In this document: positions 1 to 9,581 of the stretch, piece after piece
Layout: every line of letters starts with the position of its first letter
Numbering within the stretch: position 1 is the stretch's first letter
Assembly: GCF_030813915.1 (NCBI RefSeq)
Contig: NZ_JAUSUJ010000013.1
Span: 62,001 to 126,000, forward strand
Length of the DNA: 64,000 nucleotides
From: Rhodoplanes tepidamans
GTDB lineage: Bacteria > Pseudomonadota > Alphaproteobacteria > Rhizobiales > Xanthobacteraceae
Direction of reading: 5' to 3'
The notes under the pieces: model-generated
What the model was told of the DNA's origin: nothing
The model's database searches: none
What the model saw: only the letters and a program-made list of their open reading frames with translations
Program-made: the position numbers and the translations under genes

Positions 1-3000
1 ATCACCCGGCATCTCGCCGAGTTCGACCGCACCGTGAAGACCTATGGCGGCGACCTGGTCGAGCGCATCGGCCAGCGCACCCAGGAGGTCAACGAGACCC
101 TCAAGGTCTATCTCGACGGCTTCGACACCCGCGTCACCACCAAGTCGACCGAGGTGGCGGACCTGCTGGAGAACCGGCTGCTGCGGTTCCAGGACGCCCT
201 CGACCAGCGCACCCTGACGATCGGCGAGACGCTGACCACCCGGGTCGCCGACATCAGCAAGTCGGTCGGCGACAGCAGCAAGGAAGTGGTCGCCGCCCTC
301 GACCGCCGCGTCGAGGCGATCACCGACCTGATCAACGCCGGCGGCCAGCAGTTCATCGACGCCGTCGGCGGCAAGATGAGCGAGATCGACGGAACGCTGG
401 CGGCCCGCTCGAACGAGGTCACGACCGCGCTCGACGGCCGCATTGCCCGGCTGGAGGACCTGCTCGTCACCCGCGCCGCCGCCCTGAGCGGCGAGATCGA
501 GAGCCGCAGCCAGGCCGCGGCCGAGCTGCTGCTCGGTCGCGCCGAGAGCCTGACCGCGAGCGTCGAGGCGCGCAGCAAGGCGGCCGCCGAGGAGATGCTG
601 ACGCGCGTCGAGAGCCTCACCGGCGAGGTCGAGACCCGCGGCAAGGCCGTCGCCGACGCCCTGCTCGACCGCACCCAGGCCGTCACCCACGACATCGAGC
701 TGCGGACCCGCACGGCGGCCGACGCCCTGCTCGGCCGCGTCGAGACCCTGACGGCCGACGTCGAGACCCGCAGCCGGACCGCGGTCGACACGCTGGTCGA
801 CCGGCTGGGCACCGCCACGGCCGAGGTCGAGAGCCGGACCCAGACGGTGGCCGACCACCTGCTGGACCGGGCCACGACCGTCACCAGCGAGCTCGAGACC
901 CGCGCCCTCTCGGCCGCCGACCTGCTGGTCGGCCGCATCGGGACGGCCGCGAGCGACATCGAAAGCCGCAGCAGGACGGCGGCCGACCACCTGCTCGGCC
1001 GGGCCGACATCGTGACCACCGACATCGAGGTCCGGACCCGCGCCGCCGCCGACCAGCTGGTCGAGCGCACCGCCGCGGTGGCGAACGGCATCGAGCATTC
1101 GACCGCGACGGCCGCCGAGACCTTCGCGGCGCGCATCGACCGGCTCGCCGCCGAGATCGAGGCACGCTCGGGCACCACGGCGACCTTCCTGTTCGACCGC
1201 TTCGAGGGCTTCGCCCGCGACATCGAGGTGCGCAGCAACACCGCCGCCTCGTTCCTGAGCGAGCGGATGGACAGCTTCGGGGCCGACATCGAGGCGCGCT
1301 CCGACACGCTCGCGTCGCTGCTCGCCGAGCGGGCCGAGGCCGTGGCCCACACGGTCGAGACCCGCACCGACACGGCCGCCGCGATCCTGGTCGAGCGGGC
1401 CGAGCGCGCCGCCAAGGCGGTCGAGGACCGCAGCACCGCGGCGACCGAGCTGCTCGCCGGCCGCTTCGAGGCCGCCTCGCGCGACGTCGAGAGCCGCAGC
1501 AACGCCGCCACCGAGATCCTCGCCACCCGCCTGGAGGCGGCGACCCGCGAGATCGAGGCGCGCAGCCGCGAGACCACGGCGGCGCTGGCCGGCCGCATCG
1601 AGCAGCTGGCCGAGGCGGTCAAGACCAACACGCTGGAGGCCGAGATCGCGCTGGAGCGGCTCGGCGAGAACACGGCGAACGCGGTGCGCAGCAGCGCGGC
1701 CGACGCCGAGTCCAGCATCCTGCGGGCCGCCGGCGTGTCGACCGACCAGCTCCGCGTCGTGGTGGACGAGATCCAGGAGCTCCTGACGACCGTCTCGTCG
1801 GGCGTCGCCGGCACCCTCAAGCAGGACGCCGTCGATCTCGAGCGCCTGCTCACCGGCACCTCGGCCACGGTCAGCGGCACCCTCAAGCAGGACGCCGCCG
1901 AGATCGAGCGGCTGCTCCGCTCGCTGTCGGCCGGCCTCTCCTCGACGCTGCGCCAGGACGCCGCCGAGGTCGAGCGCGCCCTGTCGACCGTCACCGAGGG
2001 CGTCAGCACGACGCTGCGCGAGGACGCCGGCGAGTTCGAGCGGACCCTGACCGCCCTGTCGACCGGCATCAGCAGCCGGCTGCGCCAGGACACCAGCGAG
2101 GCCGAGCGGACCCTGACCACCCTGTCGACCGGCGTCAGCAGCCGGCTGCGCCAGGACACGGCCGAGGTCGAGCAGGCCCTCTCCGGCCTCTCCAACGAGG
2201 TCAGCGGCACCCTGAGGTCCGACGCCGCCGAGGTCGAGCGCACGCTCACCGCGGTGACCGCCAGCCTCGGCGACACCATCAAGCGCAGCGCCGCCGAGGT
2301 GCAGCAGTCGCTGACCGGTCTCTCCACCGAGGTCGCCGCCACCTTCGTGGGCAAGGCCGACGAGATCGCCGGCGCCATCGAGAGGCGCTCCACCGAGCTC
2401 AACCGCGTGCTCGACGAGAAGAGCAGCGGCCTCCTCTCGGCCATGACGGCGAAGGGCAGCGAGTTCACGGCCGGCATGAGCCGGGTCACCGACCACGCCG
2501 TGAAGTCCATCGAGGCGAAGGCCTTCGCCTTCACCCAGACCATGATGGACAACTCCAACGAGCTGGCCCGCGTCATCACCGAGGCCAGCACCAAGGCCAC
2601 CGACACGGTCAACAAGAGCCTGAAGGACCTGCAGGACACGTCGCGCGGCGCGGTCACCGACTCGGCCGCGGCGCTGACCAAGCGCATGCAGGACTGGCAG
2701 GAGATCACCAAGACCACGGTCGCCCAGTCGGCCGCCGGCCTGACCCAGAAGCTGCAGGAGCTGCAGGAGGTCACCCGCACCACGGTGGCGCAGTCGACCA
2801 CCGCCCTGACCCAGAAGGCGCACGAGCTGCAGGAGAGCACCAGGACCATGGTGGCGCAGTCGACGGCGGCCATCACTCAGTCGGCTCAGGAGCTGCAGAA
2901 GACGGCCACGACCACGGTGGCACAGTCGACCGCGGTCATCGCGCAGTCGACCCAGGAGCTGCAGGACAGCACCACACGCCTGGTCGGCCAGTCCGGCACG

Positions 3001-4794
3001 CTGCTGGCGCAGCGGGCCCAGGAGTTCCAGCAGGTGAGCCGCGTCGCCGTCGAGCAGTCCACGGCGACGATCCTCGGCCGCATCGAGGAGCTGCAGAAGG
3101 TCTCCGAGGACGCGATCGAGCAGTCGAAGCAGACCGCCGTGGCGACCGTCTCGGAGATCCTCGAGACGCACGGCATGCTGCGCTCCGACACCACCGCCCT
3201 GTTCGAGCGCCTGCGCGAGGCGAACGCCCTCATCCAGGAGGTGCTCGGCGGCGCCCAGGACAATCTCGGCGCCATCGAGCAGGGCCTGTCGTCGCGGGTG
3301 ACCGAGTTCGTCACCACGATGAACGAGCTGCTCGCCCGCACCAACCAGACCACCGACCGGGTCAACGAGCACATCGGCTCGTTCCAGGACATCAGCAGCA
3401 AGGTGATGAACGAGCTGGGCGAGATCGTCACCCAGTTCGACAGCCACGGCCGCTCGCTGACCGAGATGGTCGACCTGATCGAGGGCTCCAACCGGCGCAG
3501 CGAGGAGGTCCTCTCCGAGCGGCGGGCCGACCTCGAGAGCATCGTCGCCACGCTGGACGGCCGCACCGAGGATCTCGACCTCCGGCTCAAGCGCTTCTCG
3601 GATCTGCTCGAGGAGTCGCTCGGGGCCGCCGAGGGCCGGGCCCGCGACATCGCCCGCATCGTCGCCGAGGCCTCGTCGCAGGGCGCCCGCGCCATCGCCG
3701 AGAACCACGAGCGGGTGCGCTCGACCGCCGAGGAGGAGCGCCAGCGCACCGCCGAGAGCCTGCACAGCGTCTACGAGCAGGCCTCCAGCGAGGCGCACGC
3801 CCTGTTCCGGCAGACCGCCAACGAAGCCGAGTCGATGCTGCAGGCGGCGACCGAGCGCTTCACCGACGTGCTGTCGAACATGAAGCAGATGACGTCCGAG
3901 ATGCAGCGCGAGCTGGAAGGCACCCGGCAGGAGCTGCGCCGCGGCATCCTCGAGCTGCCGCAGGAGACCGCCGAGAGCGCGGCCCAGATGCGGCGCGTGA
4001 TCGTCGACCAGATCGAGGCGCTGGCCGAGCTCAACCGCATCGTCGCCCGCCACGGCCGCACCCTCGACACGACGACGGTCGAGCCGACCCGGCGGGCCCA
4101 TCGCGAGGAGGCGGAGCTGGCGGTCGCCTCCGGCGGCGGCCGCGGCCAGGGCGGATCCCGCACCGTGGTACGCGAGGTCCCGCCGTCCCGTGCCGAGGCG
4201 CCGGTGGGGCCGCCCCCCGCCCCGCCGCAGCCGGTCGGCCGTCGCCAGATCGAGCGCAATCCGATCGAGCGCAATCCGGAGCCGCAGACCCAGGTTCCGC
4301 CCAACGGCCCGAACAACGGCGGCCGCGGCGGCTGGCTCTCCGACCTCCTGAGCCGCGCCTCGCGGGAGGACGACGACCAGCCCCTGCCCCGCGGCGGCCA
4401 GCCCCAGGCGCTGCGCCAGGACGGCCCGGCCGACGATCGCAGCAGCCGCTACACGATCGAGTCGCTCGACGCACTGTCGGTCGACATCGCCCGGATGATC
4501 GACCACGACGCCGCGGCCGAGCTGTGGGACCGCTACAATCGCGGCGAGCGCAACGTGTTCACGCGCCGCCTCTACACCATGCAGGGCCAGAAGACCTTCG
4601 ACGAGATCCGCAAGCGCTACCGGGCCGACCGGGAGTTCAAGCAGACCGTCGACCGCTACATCGGCGAGTTCGAGCGGCTGCTCGAGGAGGTCTCGCGCAA
4701 CGATCGCGGCCAGGTCGTCGCCCGCACCTACCTGACCTCGGAGACCGGCAAGGTCTACACGATGCTGGCCCACGCGGCCGGACGGTTCGACTGA
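1..4794 (+). CDS. Giant apolipoprotein-like coiled-coil protein, probable growth pole ring (GPR) homologue, 5' end missing
   Basis: The frame is open from base 1, so the gene starts upstream; 1597 codons are visible. The protein is almost wholly helical and built from 22-residue repeats, the periodicity of apolipoprotein A/E helices. There are three repeat types in order: an ETRSRTAADxLLxR type (about residues 150-540), a TLRQDAAEVERTL type (about 580-770) and a TVAQSTxxLTQxxxELQ type (about 890-1020). A Pro/Gln/Arg-rich linker (about 1370-1480) precedes a compact C-terminal domain of about 110 residues. Giant proteins of this build in Agrobacterium form a ring at the growth pole and organise polar peptidoglycan insertion. 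Assignment as GPR is inferred from architecture, size and probable taxonomy. A strong hairpin terminator follows at 4990. No signal peptide can be judged because the start is absent. Confidence 0.7.
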   Translation: MTRHLAEFDRTVKTYGGDLVERIGQRTQEVNETLKVYLDGFDTRVTTKSTEVADLLENRLLRFQDALDQRTLTIGETLTTRVADISKSVGDSSKEVVAALDRRVEAITDLINAGGQQFIDAVGGKMSEIDGTLAARSNEVTTALDGRIARLEDLLVTRAAALSGEIESRSQAAAELLLGRAESLTASVEARSKAAAEEMLTRVESLTGEVETRGKAVADALLDRTQAVTHDIELRTRTAADALLGRVETLTADVETRSRTAVDTLVDRLGTATAEVESRTQTVADHLLDRATTVTSELETRALSAADLLVGRIGTAASDIESRSRTAADHLLGRADIVTTDIEVRTRAAADQLVERTAAVANGIEHSTATAAETFAARIDRLAAEIEARSGTTATFLFDRFEGFARDIEVRSNTAASFLSERMDSFGADIEARSDTLASLLAERAEAVAHTVETRTDTAAAILVERAERAAKAVEDRSTAATELLAGRFEAASRDVESRSNAATEILATRLEAATREIEARSRETTAALAGRIEQLAEAVKTNTLEAEIALERLGENTANAVRSSAADAESSILRAAGVSTDQLRVVVDEIQELLTTVSSGVAGTLKQDAVDLERLLTGTSATVSGTLKQDAAEIERLLRSLSAGLSSTLRQDAAEVERALSTVTEGVSTTLREDAGEFERTLTALSTGISSRLRQDTSEAERTLTTLSTGVSSRLRQDTAEVEQALSGLSNEVSGTLRSDAAEVERTLTAVTASLGDTIKRSAAEVQQSLTGLSTEVAATFVGKADEIAGAIERRSTELNRVLDEKSSGLLSAMTAKGSEFTAGMSRVTDHAVKSIEAKAFAFTQTMMDNSNELARVITEASTKATDTVNKSLKDLQDTSRGAVTDSAAALTKRMQDWQEITKTTVAQSAAGLTQKLQELQEVTRTTVAQSTTALTQKAHELQESTRTMVAQSTAAITQSAQELQKTATTTVAQSTAVIAQSTQELQDSTTRLVGQSGTLLAQRAQEFQQVSRVAVEQSTATILGRIEELQKVSEDAIEQSKQTAVATVSEILETHGMLRSDTTALFERLREANALIQEVLGGAQDNLGAIEQGLSSRVTEFVTTMNELLARTNQTTDRVNEHIGSFQDISSKVMNELGEIVTQFDSHGRSLTEMVDLIEGSNRRSEEVLSERRADLESIVATLDGRTEDLDLRLKRFSDLLEESLGAAEGRARDIARIVAEASSQGARAIAENHERVRSTAEEERQRTAESLHSVYEQASSEAHALFRQTANEAESMLQAATERFTDVLSNMKQMTSEMQRELEGTRQELRRGILELPQETAESAAQMRRVIVDQIEALAELNRIVARHGRTLDTTTVEPTRRAHREEAELAVASGGGRGQGGSRTVVREVPPSRAEAPVGPPPAPPQPVGRRQIERNPIERNPEPQTQVPPNGPNNGGRGGWLSDLLSRASREDDDQPLPRGGQPQALRQDGPADDRSSRYTIESLDALSVDIARMIDHDAAAELWDRYNRGERNVFTRRLYTMQGQKTFDEIRKRYRADREFKQTVDRYIGEFERLLEEVSRNDRGQVVARTYLTSETGKVYTMLAHAAGRFD

Positions 4795-4830
4795 GCGGTT
4801 CTCGGTCGTGATGGATCGGACCCGACTTCC

Positions 4831-4909
4831 GCTCGTCCCCGCGAAGGCGGGGACCCAGAGGCGATACGGCACGCCGCCCCTGGATCCCCGCTTGGGCGGG
4901 GATGAGCGG
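4831..4909. repeat. Intergenic inverted repeat (CGTCCCCGC / GCGGGGAT type)
   Basis: The left part reads CGTCCCCGCGAAGGCGGGGA and the right part GGATCCCCGCTTGGGCGGGG, each with an internal hairpin, separated by about 25 bases. This is the common proteobacterial intergenic palindrome whose chance translation reads PAQAGIQ. It lies just after the stop of the coiled-coil gene. Confidence 0.6.
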
Positions 4910-4989
4910 AGTGTGGGTCGACTTCAGTGGAAACCGATCCGAGGCTTCGAACGAGAGGCGTCCAAACAGTCGTGACAAGCGACAGGACG

Positions 4990-5019
4990 AAAGGCGGCGC
5001 CCCCGGGCGCCGCCTTTTT
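4990..5019 (+). terminator. Intrinsic terminator of the coiled-coil gene
   Basis: A perfect 12-base stem (AAAGGCGGCGCC with GGCGCCGCCTTT) around a CCCG loop is followed by a short T tract (TTTTTC) on the plus strand. It lies about 195 bases after the stop codon of the only upstream plus-strand gene. Confidence 0.8.
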
Positions 5020-5407
5020 CGTTGGGACCGCGCGGCGCCTTCGCGCACCGATCTTCCAAATGCTTCGGAAGAGCCGGAGAGGGCGCCAGACAGAGTGGGA
5101 GGCGAGCGGCTCGCCGCTCAGGCCGCCGGGGATCGCACCGGCGCAGCGCGGGCGGCGTCGACGTCCGGGCTGCGGTATCGATCCTGCGGGATCCGGCTCA
5201 GGGTAGAGCCCATCGGCGGCCCGGCTGCGAGGCCGTAGACTTTCGAGAAGCTCATGATCAGCGGCCGCCACCGGTCCGGATCGCCCCGGTTCGGATTGCC
5301 GGCCTCGATCACCGACGGCGCGAGATGGACCCGGTGCACCGCACCTCGAAGACGACGCTCCGGCGCCGCACCGCCCGGCTCCCGGGCCTGCCCCGTCGAG
5401 CGACCGG

Positions 5408-6253
5408 CTACCGCACCCGGCTGCCGGCCGGCCGGGCCGGGGCGCCGCCGAACAGGAGGCGGCTGGGGTTCTGGTCGATGTTCTTGACCGCCTGCTCGAG
5501 CGTCGAGATCGCGCGGCGGCCGTCGACCGCGAGGCGCTCCCATTCGCGCAGGCCGGTCTGGCTGAAGCGCGTCAGCCCGGTCGACATCTGGGTGATGTTC
5601 TTGTCGAGATTGTCGGCCAGCGTGCGGATCGAGCGGGCCGCCAGCGCGATGTCCTCGAGCTTGGTCTCGGCCCCGGTCATCACCGACTCAGCGGTCGCCA
5701 CGATGCGGTCGATGCGCTCCGAGTTGTCGGCGAGCGTCTGGGTGAAGGCCTCCATGTTGCGCAGCGTGGTGCGGAAGGAGGTCTCGTTGTCGGCGACCAG
5801 CGAATCGAGCCGGCGCAGCACGCTGCGCGCCGCCGAGGTGACGTCCTGCCCGGCCGAGAGATCGGCGCGCAGGATCGGCGGATCGAGCAGCGGCGCGGTG
5901 GCCGAGCCGCCGCGCAGCGACACCGAGGCGAAGCCGGTGAGGCCCTGGAAGTCGAGGCCGACATGGGTGTCGGTGCGCAGCACCACGGCGCGGTCGACCG
6001 CGACCGACACGATCACCTGGCGGGGCGCGTCGGGATCGATGCGCACCGAGGTGACGTCGCCGACCCGGATGCCGTTGAACAGCACCCAGGAGCCGGGCCG
6101 CAGGCCCGACACGGCGCCCTCGAACACCACGTCGTAGCGCTTGCGGTCGAGGCCGCCGGGCGGCGCGCTGAACCAGTAGACGAACGTGAAGGCGCCGACC
6201 ACGACGGCCAGCGTGAACAGCCCGACCAGGATGTAGTTCGCTCGCGTTTCCAT
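5408..6253 (-). CDS. mlaD: MlaD family phospholipid-binding MCE protein
   Basis: 281 residues. One N-terminal membrane helix (about residues 6-28) anchors the protein in the inner membrane. An MCE domain follows (about 40-120, with VLFNGIRVGDV and GLDFQGLTG, typical of MlaD), then a helical C-terminal half. MCE proteins bind lipid and couple the MlaFE ABC transporter to the periplasm. The ATG at 6253 was chosen because the membrane helix starts directly after it; upstream in-frame codons add an unlikely Arg/Asp-rich extension. It is last in the mlaE-mlaF-mlaD run, 78 bases after mlaF. No mlaC or auxiliary lipoprotein follows. Confidence 0.9.
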   Translation of the reverse strand: METRANYILVGLFTLAVVVGAFTFVYWFSAPPGGLDRKRYDVVFEGAVSGLRPGSWVLFNGIRVGDVTSVRIDPDAPRQVIVSVAVDRAVVLRTDTHVGLDFQGLTGFASVSLRGGSATAPLLDPPILRADLSAGQDVTSAARSVLRRLDSLVADNETSFRTTLRNMEAFTQTLADNSERIDRIVATAESVMTGAETKLEDIALAARSIRTLADNLDKNITQMSTGLTRFSQTGLREWERLAVDGRRAISTLEQAVKNIDQNPSRLLFGGAPARPAGSRVR

Positions 6254-6331
6254 CGTCGAACCGCCCGCCCTTTCGTCGTCCCGCACGGCCGCAGCCGGCC
6301 GGCGTCTTCCCTGCCCCGCAGGCCCGCCCGT

Positions 6332-7120
6332 CTAGGCCACCCGGACCGGCTCGCCGACACGCGACCGCACGCCCCGGAAATAGGACCGGATCCACGGATG
6401 ATCCGACGCGAGCATGGCGGACATCGGGCCGACCGTGATGACCCGCCGATCGGCCAGCACGGCGATCCGGTCGCAGACCGCGTGCAGGCTGTCGAGATCG
6501 TGGGTTACCATGAAAACCGTGAGACCCAAAGTCTGCTGCAGGGTCTTGATCAGCGTATCGAATTCGGCCGCCCCGATGGGGTCGAGCCCGGCCGTCGGCT
6601 CGTCCAGGAAGACGATCTCGGGGTCGAGCGCCAGCGCCCGGGCGAGCGCGACGCGCTTGATCATGCCGCCCGACAGCTCGGACGGGATCTTGTCGCAGAC
6701 GCTCGCGTCGAGGCCGACCATCTCCAGCTTGGCGACCGCCACCTCGTCCATCAGCCGGCGCGACAGCGACAGGTGCTCGCGCATCGGGAACTGGACGTTC
6801 TGCAGCGCGGTGAGCGACGAGAACAGCGCGCCCTGCTGGAACAGCACGCCCCAGCGCCGCTCCAGTGCCCGCCGCGCCCGCGCCCCGAGCCGGGCCGGAT
6901 CCTCGCCGAACACCGTGATCCGGCCGGAGCGCCGCGGCAGCAGGCCGACGATGGTGCGCAGCAGCACCGACTTGCCGATGCCCGAGGCGCCGACGCAGCC
7001 GAGGATCTCGCCGCGGGTGACGTCGAGCGACACCCCGTCGAGCACCGTGGTGTCGCCGAACCCGCTGACCAGGTCGCGCACGCCGATGACGAGCTCGTTG
7101 CCGGGGGCCAGCATCGTCAC
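6332..7120 (-). CDS. mlaF: MlaF phospholipid ABC transporter ATP-binding protein
   Basis: 262 residues, cytoplasmic ATPase of the MlaFEDB-type lipid transporter. Walker A is GASGIGKS (residues 44-51), the signature motif is LSGGMIKR, Walker B ends in VFLDEPTAGLDP, and the switch histidine lies in VTHD. The GIGKS form and GGM signature are typical of the MlaF/Ttg2A subfamily. The start is GTG at 7120 or ATG at 7114. It is the middle gene of mlaE-mlaF-mlaD; the 145-base gap to mlaE holds a long palindromic repeat, which could affect coupled expression. Confidence 0.93.
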   Translation of the reverse strand: MTMLAPGNELVIGVRDLVSGFGDTTVLDGVSLDVTRGEILGCVGASGIGKSVLLRTIVGLLPRRSGRITVFGEDPARLGARARRALERRWGVLFQQGALFSSLTALQNVQFPMREHLSLSRRLMDEVAVAKLEMVGLDASVCDKIPSELSGGMIKRVALARALALDPEIVFLDEPTAGLDPIGAAEFDTLIKTLQQTLGLTVFMVTHDLDSLHAVCDRIAVLADRRVITVGPMSAMLASDHPWIRSYFRGVRSRVGEPVRVA

Positions 7121-7137
7121 GCTCCTCCCCGGCCGCG

Positions 7138-7244
7138 GTCATTCCGGGACGGCGCGCCAGCGCCGGACCCGGAATCCAGCCAGGATGTCCGAGACCGTCG
7201 CTGGATTCCGGGTTCGCGGGCTGGTGCCCGCGCCCCGGAATGAC
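7138..7244. repeat. Palindromic intergenic repeat, family A copy 1 (GTCATTCCGG...CCGGAATGAC)
   Basis: About 107 bases. The ends GTCATTCCGG and CCGGAATGAC are exact inverse complements, and the inner arms ACCCGGAATCCAGC and GCTGGATTCCGGGTT also pair, giving a long hairpin. Two more copies occur at 32321 and 47121. This copy lies inside the mla operon between mlaE and mlaF. Confidence 0.9.
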
Positions 7245-7265
7245 GGGTGAGTTCCGCCAGCATCG

Positions 7266-8396
7266 TCACATCCCGATCGTCGCGAAGAACATGGCGAACA
7301 GGCCGTCGAGCCCGATCATCAGGAAGATCGACTTCACCACCGAGGCGGTGGTGTGCAGCCCGAGCGACTCGGTCGAGCCCTTCACCTCGAGCCCCTCGAC
7401 GCTCGCCACCGCGCCGATCACCAGCGCCATGAACGGCGCCTTGATCATGCCGACGGCGAAGTCGTCGATCGAGATGGCGTCGTGCAGGCGCGACAGGAAG
7501 ATGTCCGGGCTCATGCCGCCGTACAGCCAGGCGACCAGGCCGGCGCCGTAGAGCGCCGCCATCGAGCCGACGAAGGTGAGCGCCGGCAGCGCGATCACCA
7601 GGGCGACGACGCGCGGCAGCACCAGCACCTCGAGCGGGTCGAAGCCCATGGTGCGCAGCGCGTCGGTCTCCTCGCGCATCTTCATCGAGCCGAGCTCGGC
7701 CGTGTAGGCGCTGCCCGAGCGGCCGGCCACCATGATGGCGACCATCAGCACGCCGATCTCGCGCAGCACCAGGATGCCGACCATGTCGACCACGTAGGTC
7801 TCGACCCCGAAGCGGCGGAAATGAAAGAGACCCTGCTGGGCGATGATGCAGCCGATCAGGAAGGTCATCAGCAGGATCACCGGCACGGCCCGCCAGCCGA
7901 CCCGGTCGAGATGGTGCACGGTCGAGGTGAAGCGGAACGTCCACGGCCGCAGCGCGGTGCGCAGCGCCACCACGGTCAGCTCGCCGAACATCTGGACGAT
8001 CAGCAGCAGGTCGCGGACGAGGCCGACCACGGTCTCGCCGAGGCGGGCGAGCGCGTCGGCGAGCGGATTGAAGCGGCGCCGCGGGATCGGCGTCCGGTTG
8101 ACGGCATGGGCGACGTCGACGAGGGCGCGCCAGCGCTCCGGCAGGTCGAGCACCGCGGCGGTGCGGCCGTCGGTGCGCAGGGTGCGCACCAGGCGCTCCA
8201 GCAGCCACGCTCCGAAGGTGTCGAGCCGCTCGACCCCGCCCATCCGGATCTCGACCGCGGAGACGCCGCGGGCGCGCCGCACCGCCGTCTCGACCAGCCG
8301 CTCCAGCTCGCCGGCCCGGTCCGCCGTCCACGAGCCCGCGGCGGCGAGCGCGAGCCGCCCGTCCGTGACGCTGAGATCGAGCAGGCGATCGCTCAT
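7266..8396 (-). CDS. mlaE: MlaE family phospholipid ABC transporter permease with N-terminal STAS domain
   Basis: 376 residues. Residues 1-100 form a STAS-like domain (VEIRMGGVERLDTFGAWLLE) corresponding to the separate MlaB subunit of E. coli. The remainder is the MlaE permease with about five to six membrane segments, including GILVLREIGVLMVAIMVAGR and the EEI-like stretch around AELGSMKMREETDALRTMG. It probably forms the inner-membrane channel with MlaF and MlaD for phospholipid traffic to or from the outer membrane. It is first in the mla operon and divergent from the epimerase gene. The fusion supplies the missing mlaB. Confidence 0.92.
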   Translation of the reverse strand: MSDRLLDLSVTDGRLALAAAGSWTADRAGELERLVETAVRRARGVSAVEIRMGGVERLDTFGAWLLERLVRTLRTDGRTAAVLDLPERWRALVDVAHAVNRTPIPRRRFNPLADALARLGETVVGLVRDLLLIVQMFGELTVVALRTALRPWTFRFTSTVHHLDRVGWRAVPVILLMTFLIGCIIAQQGLFHFRRFGVETYVVDMVGILVLREIGVLMVAIMVAGRSGSAYTAELGSMKMREETDALRTMGFDPLEVLVLPRVVALVIALPALTFVGSMAALYGAGLVAWLYGGMSPDIFLSRLHDAISIDDFAVGMIKAPFMALVIGAVASVEGLEVKGSTESLGLHTTASVVKSIFLMIGLDGLFAMFFATIGM

Positions 8397-8508
8397 CTGG
8401 GGCTCCGGCGGCGAGAGCTACGGGATCCCCCGACTCGCCGACCCTGATACTTGACACCGCGCCGCCGGCCTGTCGAGGTCCACGGCCCTGTTGCTCCGAG
8501 GCACCACG

Positions 8509-9495
8509 ATGTCCCTCCGTCTCGCCGCCGCGTCGGAAAAATGGCCGATCGCAGGCACGTTTACGATCAGTCGCGGGGCCAAGACCGAGGCCCGCGTGGT
8601 GGTCGCGACCGTGACCGACGGGACACACACGGGCCGCGGCGAGTGCGTGCCCTATGCGCGCTACGGCGAGAGCGTCGACAGCGTGCTGGCCGCGATCGAG
8701 GCCATGGCCCCTGCCCTGGCGGCCGGGTGCGACCGCGCCGCCCTGCAGGAGAGCATGCCGGCCGGGGCGGCCCGCAACGCCATCGACTGCGCCCTGGTCG
8801 ACCTCGCGGCGAAGCGCGCCGGGGTGCCGGCCCACGCCCTCTTCGGCCTGCCGGCGCCGCAGCCGCTCGTCACCGCCTACACGATCTCGCTCGGCGCGCC
8901 GGACGCCATGGCGGACGCCGCGGCGGCGGCCGCCGCCCGGCCGCTCCTCAAGGTGAAGCTCGGCGGCGGGCCGCAGGACCCGGAGCGCATCGCCGCGGTG
9001 CGGCGCGCCGTCCCCGGCGCGACCCTGATCGTCGACGCCAACGAGGGCTGGACCGAGGCCGACCTCGCGGCCAATCTCGCCGCCTGCGCGGCGGCCGGCG
9101 TGCAGCTGGTCGAGCAGCCGCTGCCGGCGGCCGACGACGCGGCGCTCGCCCGCGTGCCGCATCCGGTGCCGGTATGCGCCGACGAGAGCGTGCACGGCGG
9201 CGACACGCTCGCCCGCCTGCGCGACCGCTACGACGCCGTCAACATCAAGCTCGACAAGACCGGCGGCCTCACCGAGGCGCTGGTGGTGGCGGCGGCGGCG
9301 CGCGCGCTCGGCTTCGAGATCATGGTCGGCTGCATGGTCTCCACCTCGCTCGCCATCGCCCCGGCGGTGCTGCTCGCGCAGGGTGCGGGCTTCGTCGATC
9401 TCGACGGACCGCTGCTGCTTGTGGGCGACAGGCCACACGGGCTCGTCTTCGACGGCAGCGTTCTCCATCCCGCTACCCCCCTGCTGTGGGGGTGA
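8509..9495 (+). CDS. L-Ala-D/L-Glu (dipeptide) epimerase, enolase superfamily
   Basis: 328 residues, muconate-lactonizing subgroup. All catalytic residues are visible: the KVK motif (K148, K150), metal ligands D176 (VDANEGW), E202 (VEQP) and D225 (CADES), and the second acid/base lysine K247 (NIKLDKTGG). Three ligands and this lysine fall at the numbers known for the E. coli enzyme YcjG. It probably epimerises L-Ala-D-Glu from murein peptides for recycling; other dipeptide substrates are possible. The ATG at 8509 is preferred because CCGAGG lies just upstream; an in-frame TTG at 8491 is the alternative. Divergent from mlaE. Confidence 0.88.
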   Translation: MSLRLAAASEKWPIAGTFTISRGAKTEARVVVATVTDGTHTGRGECVPYARYGESVDSVLAAIEAMAPALAAGCDRAALQESMPAGAARNAIDCALVDLAAKRAGVPAHALFGLPAPQPLVTAYTISLGAPDAMADAAAAAAARPLLKVKLGGGPQDPERIAAVRRAVPGATLIVDANEGWTEADLAANLAACAAAGVQLVEQPLPAADDAALARVPHPVPVCADESVHGGDTLARLRDRYDAVNIKLDKTGGLTEALVVAAAARALGFEIMVGCMVSTSLAIAPAVLLAQGAGFVDLDGPLLLVGDRPHGLVFDGSVLHPATPLLWG

Positions 9496-9581
9496 GTCTT
9501 TTCCCGATTGAGGGTTCCAGGCTCGACGGGTACCAATTCCGGACGGCCGACTCGGGGACGGCTCGCACGGGGGAATGGATC

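Larger units (their letters stand above)
4795..5407. other. Gene-poor region between the coiled-coil gene and mlaD
   Basis: About 610 bases. It holds an inverted repeat element (4831-4909) and a strong intrinsic terminator (4990-5019). From 5020 to 5407 several frames stay open because of high GC, but none gives a recognisable protein. The auxiliary lipoprotein that sometimes follows mlaD is not visible here. Confidence 0.6.

Noticed and set aside
108-2876. 922-codon open frame on the minus strand opposite the giant coiled-coil gene
   Set aside because: It is the antisense shadow of a GC-rich repetitive gene; the product is Ser/Arg-rich with no domains, while the plus frame shows clear 22-residue heptad-like repeats.
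5118-5543. Possible small minus-strand gene after mlaD
   Set aside because: It overlaps the mlaD 3' end by over 130 bases, has low-complexity composition and does not resemble the expected auxiliary lipoprotein.
8451-8456. TTGACA as a -35 box for the dipeptide epimerase gene
   Set aside because: No acceptable -10 hexamer lies 16-19 bases downstream.
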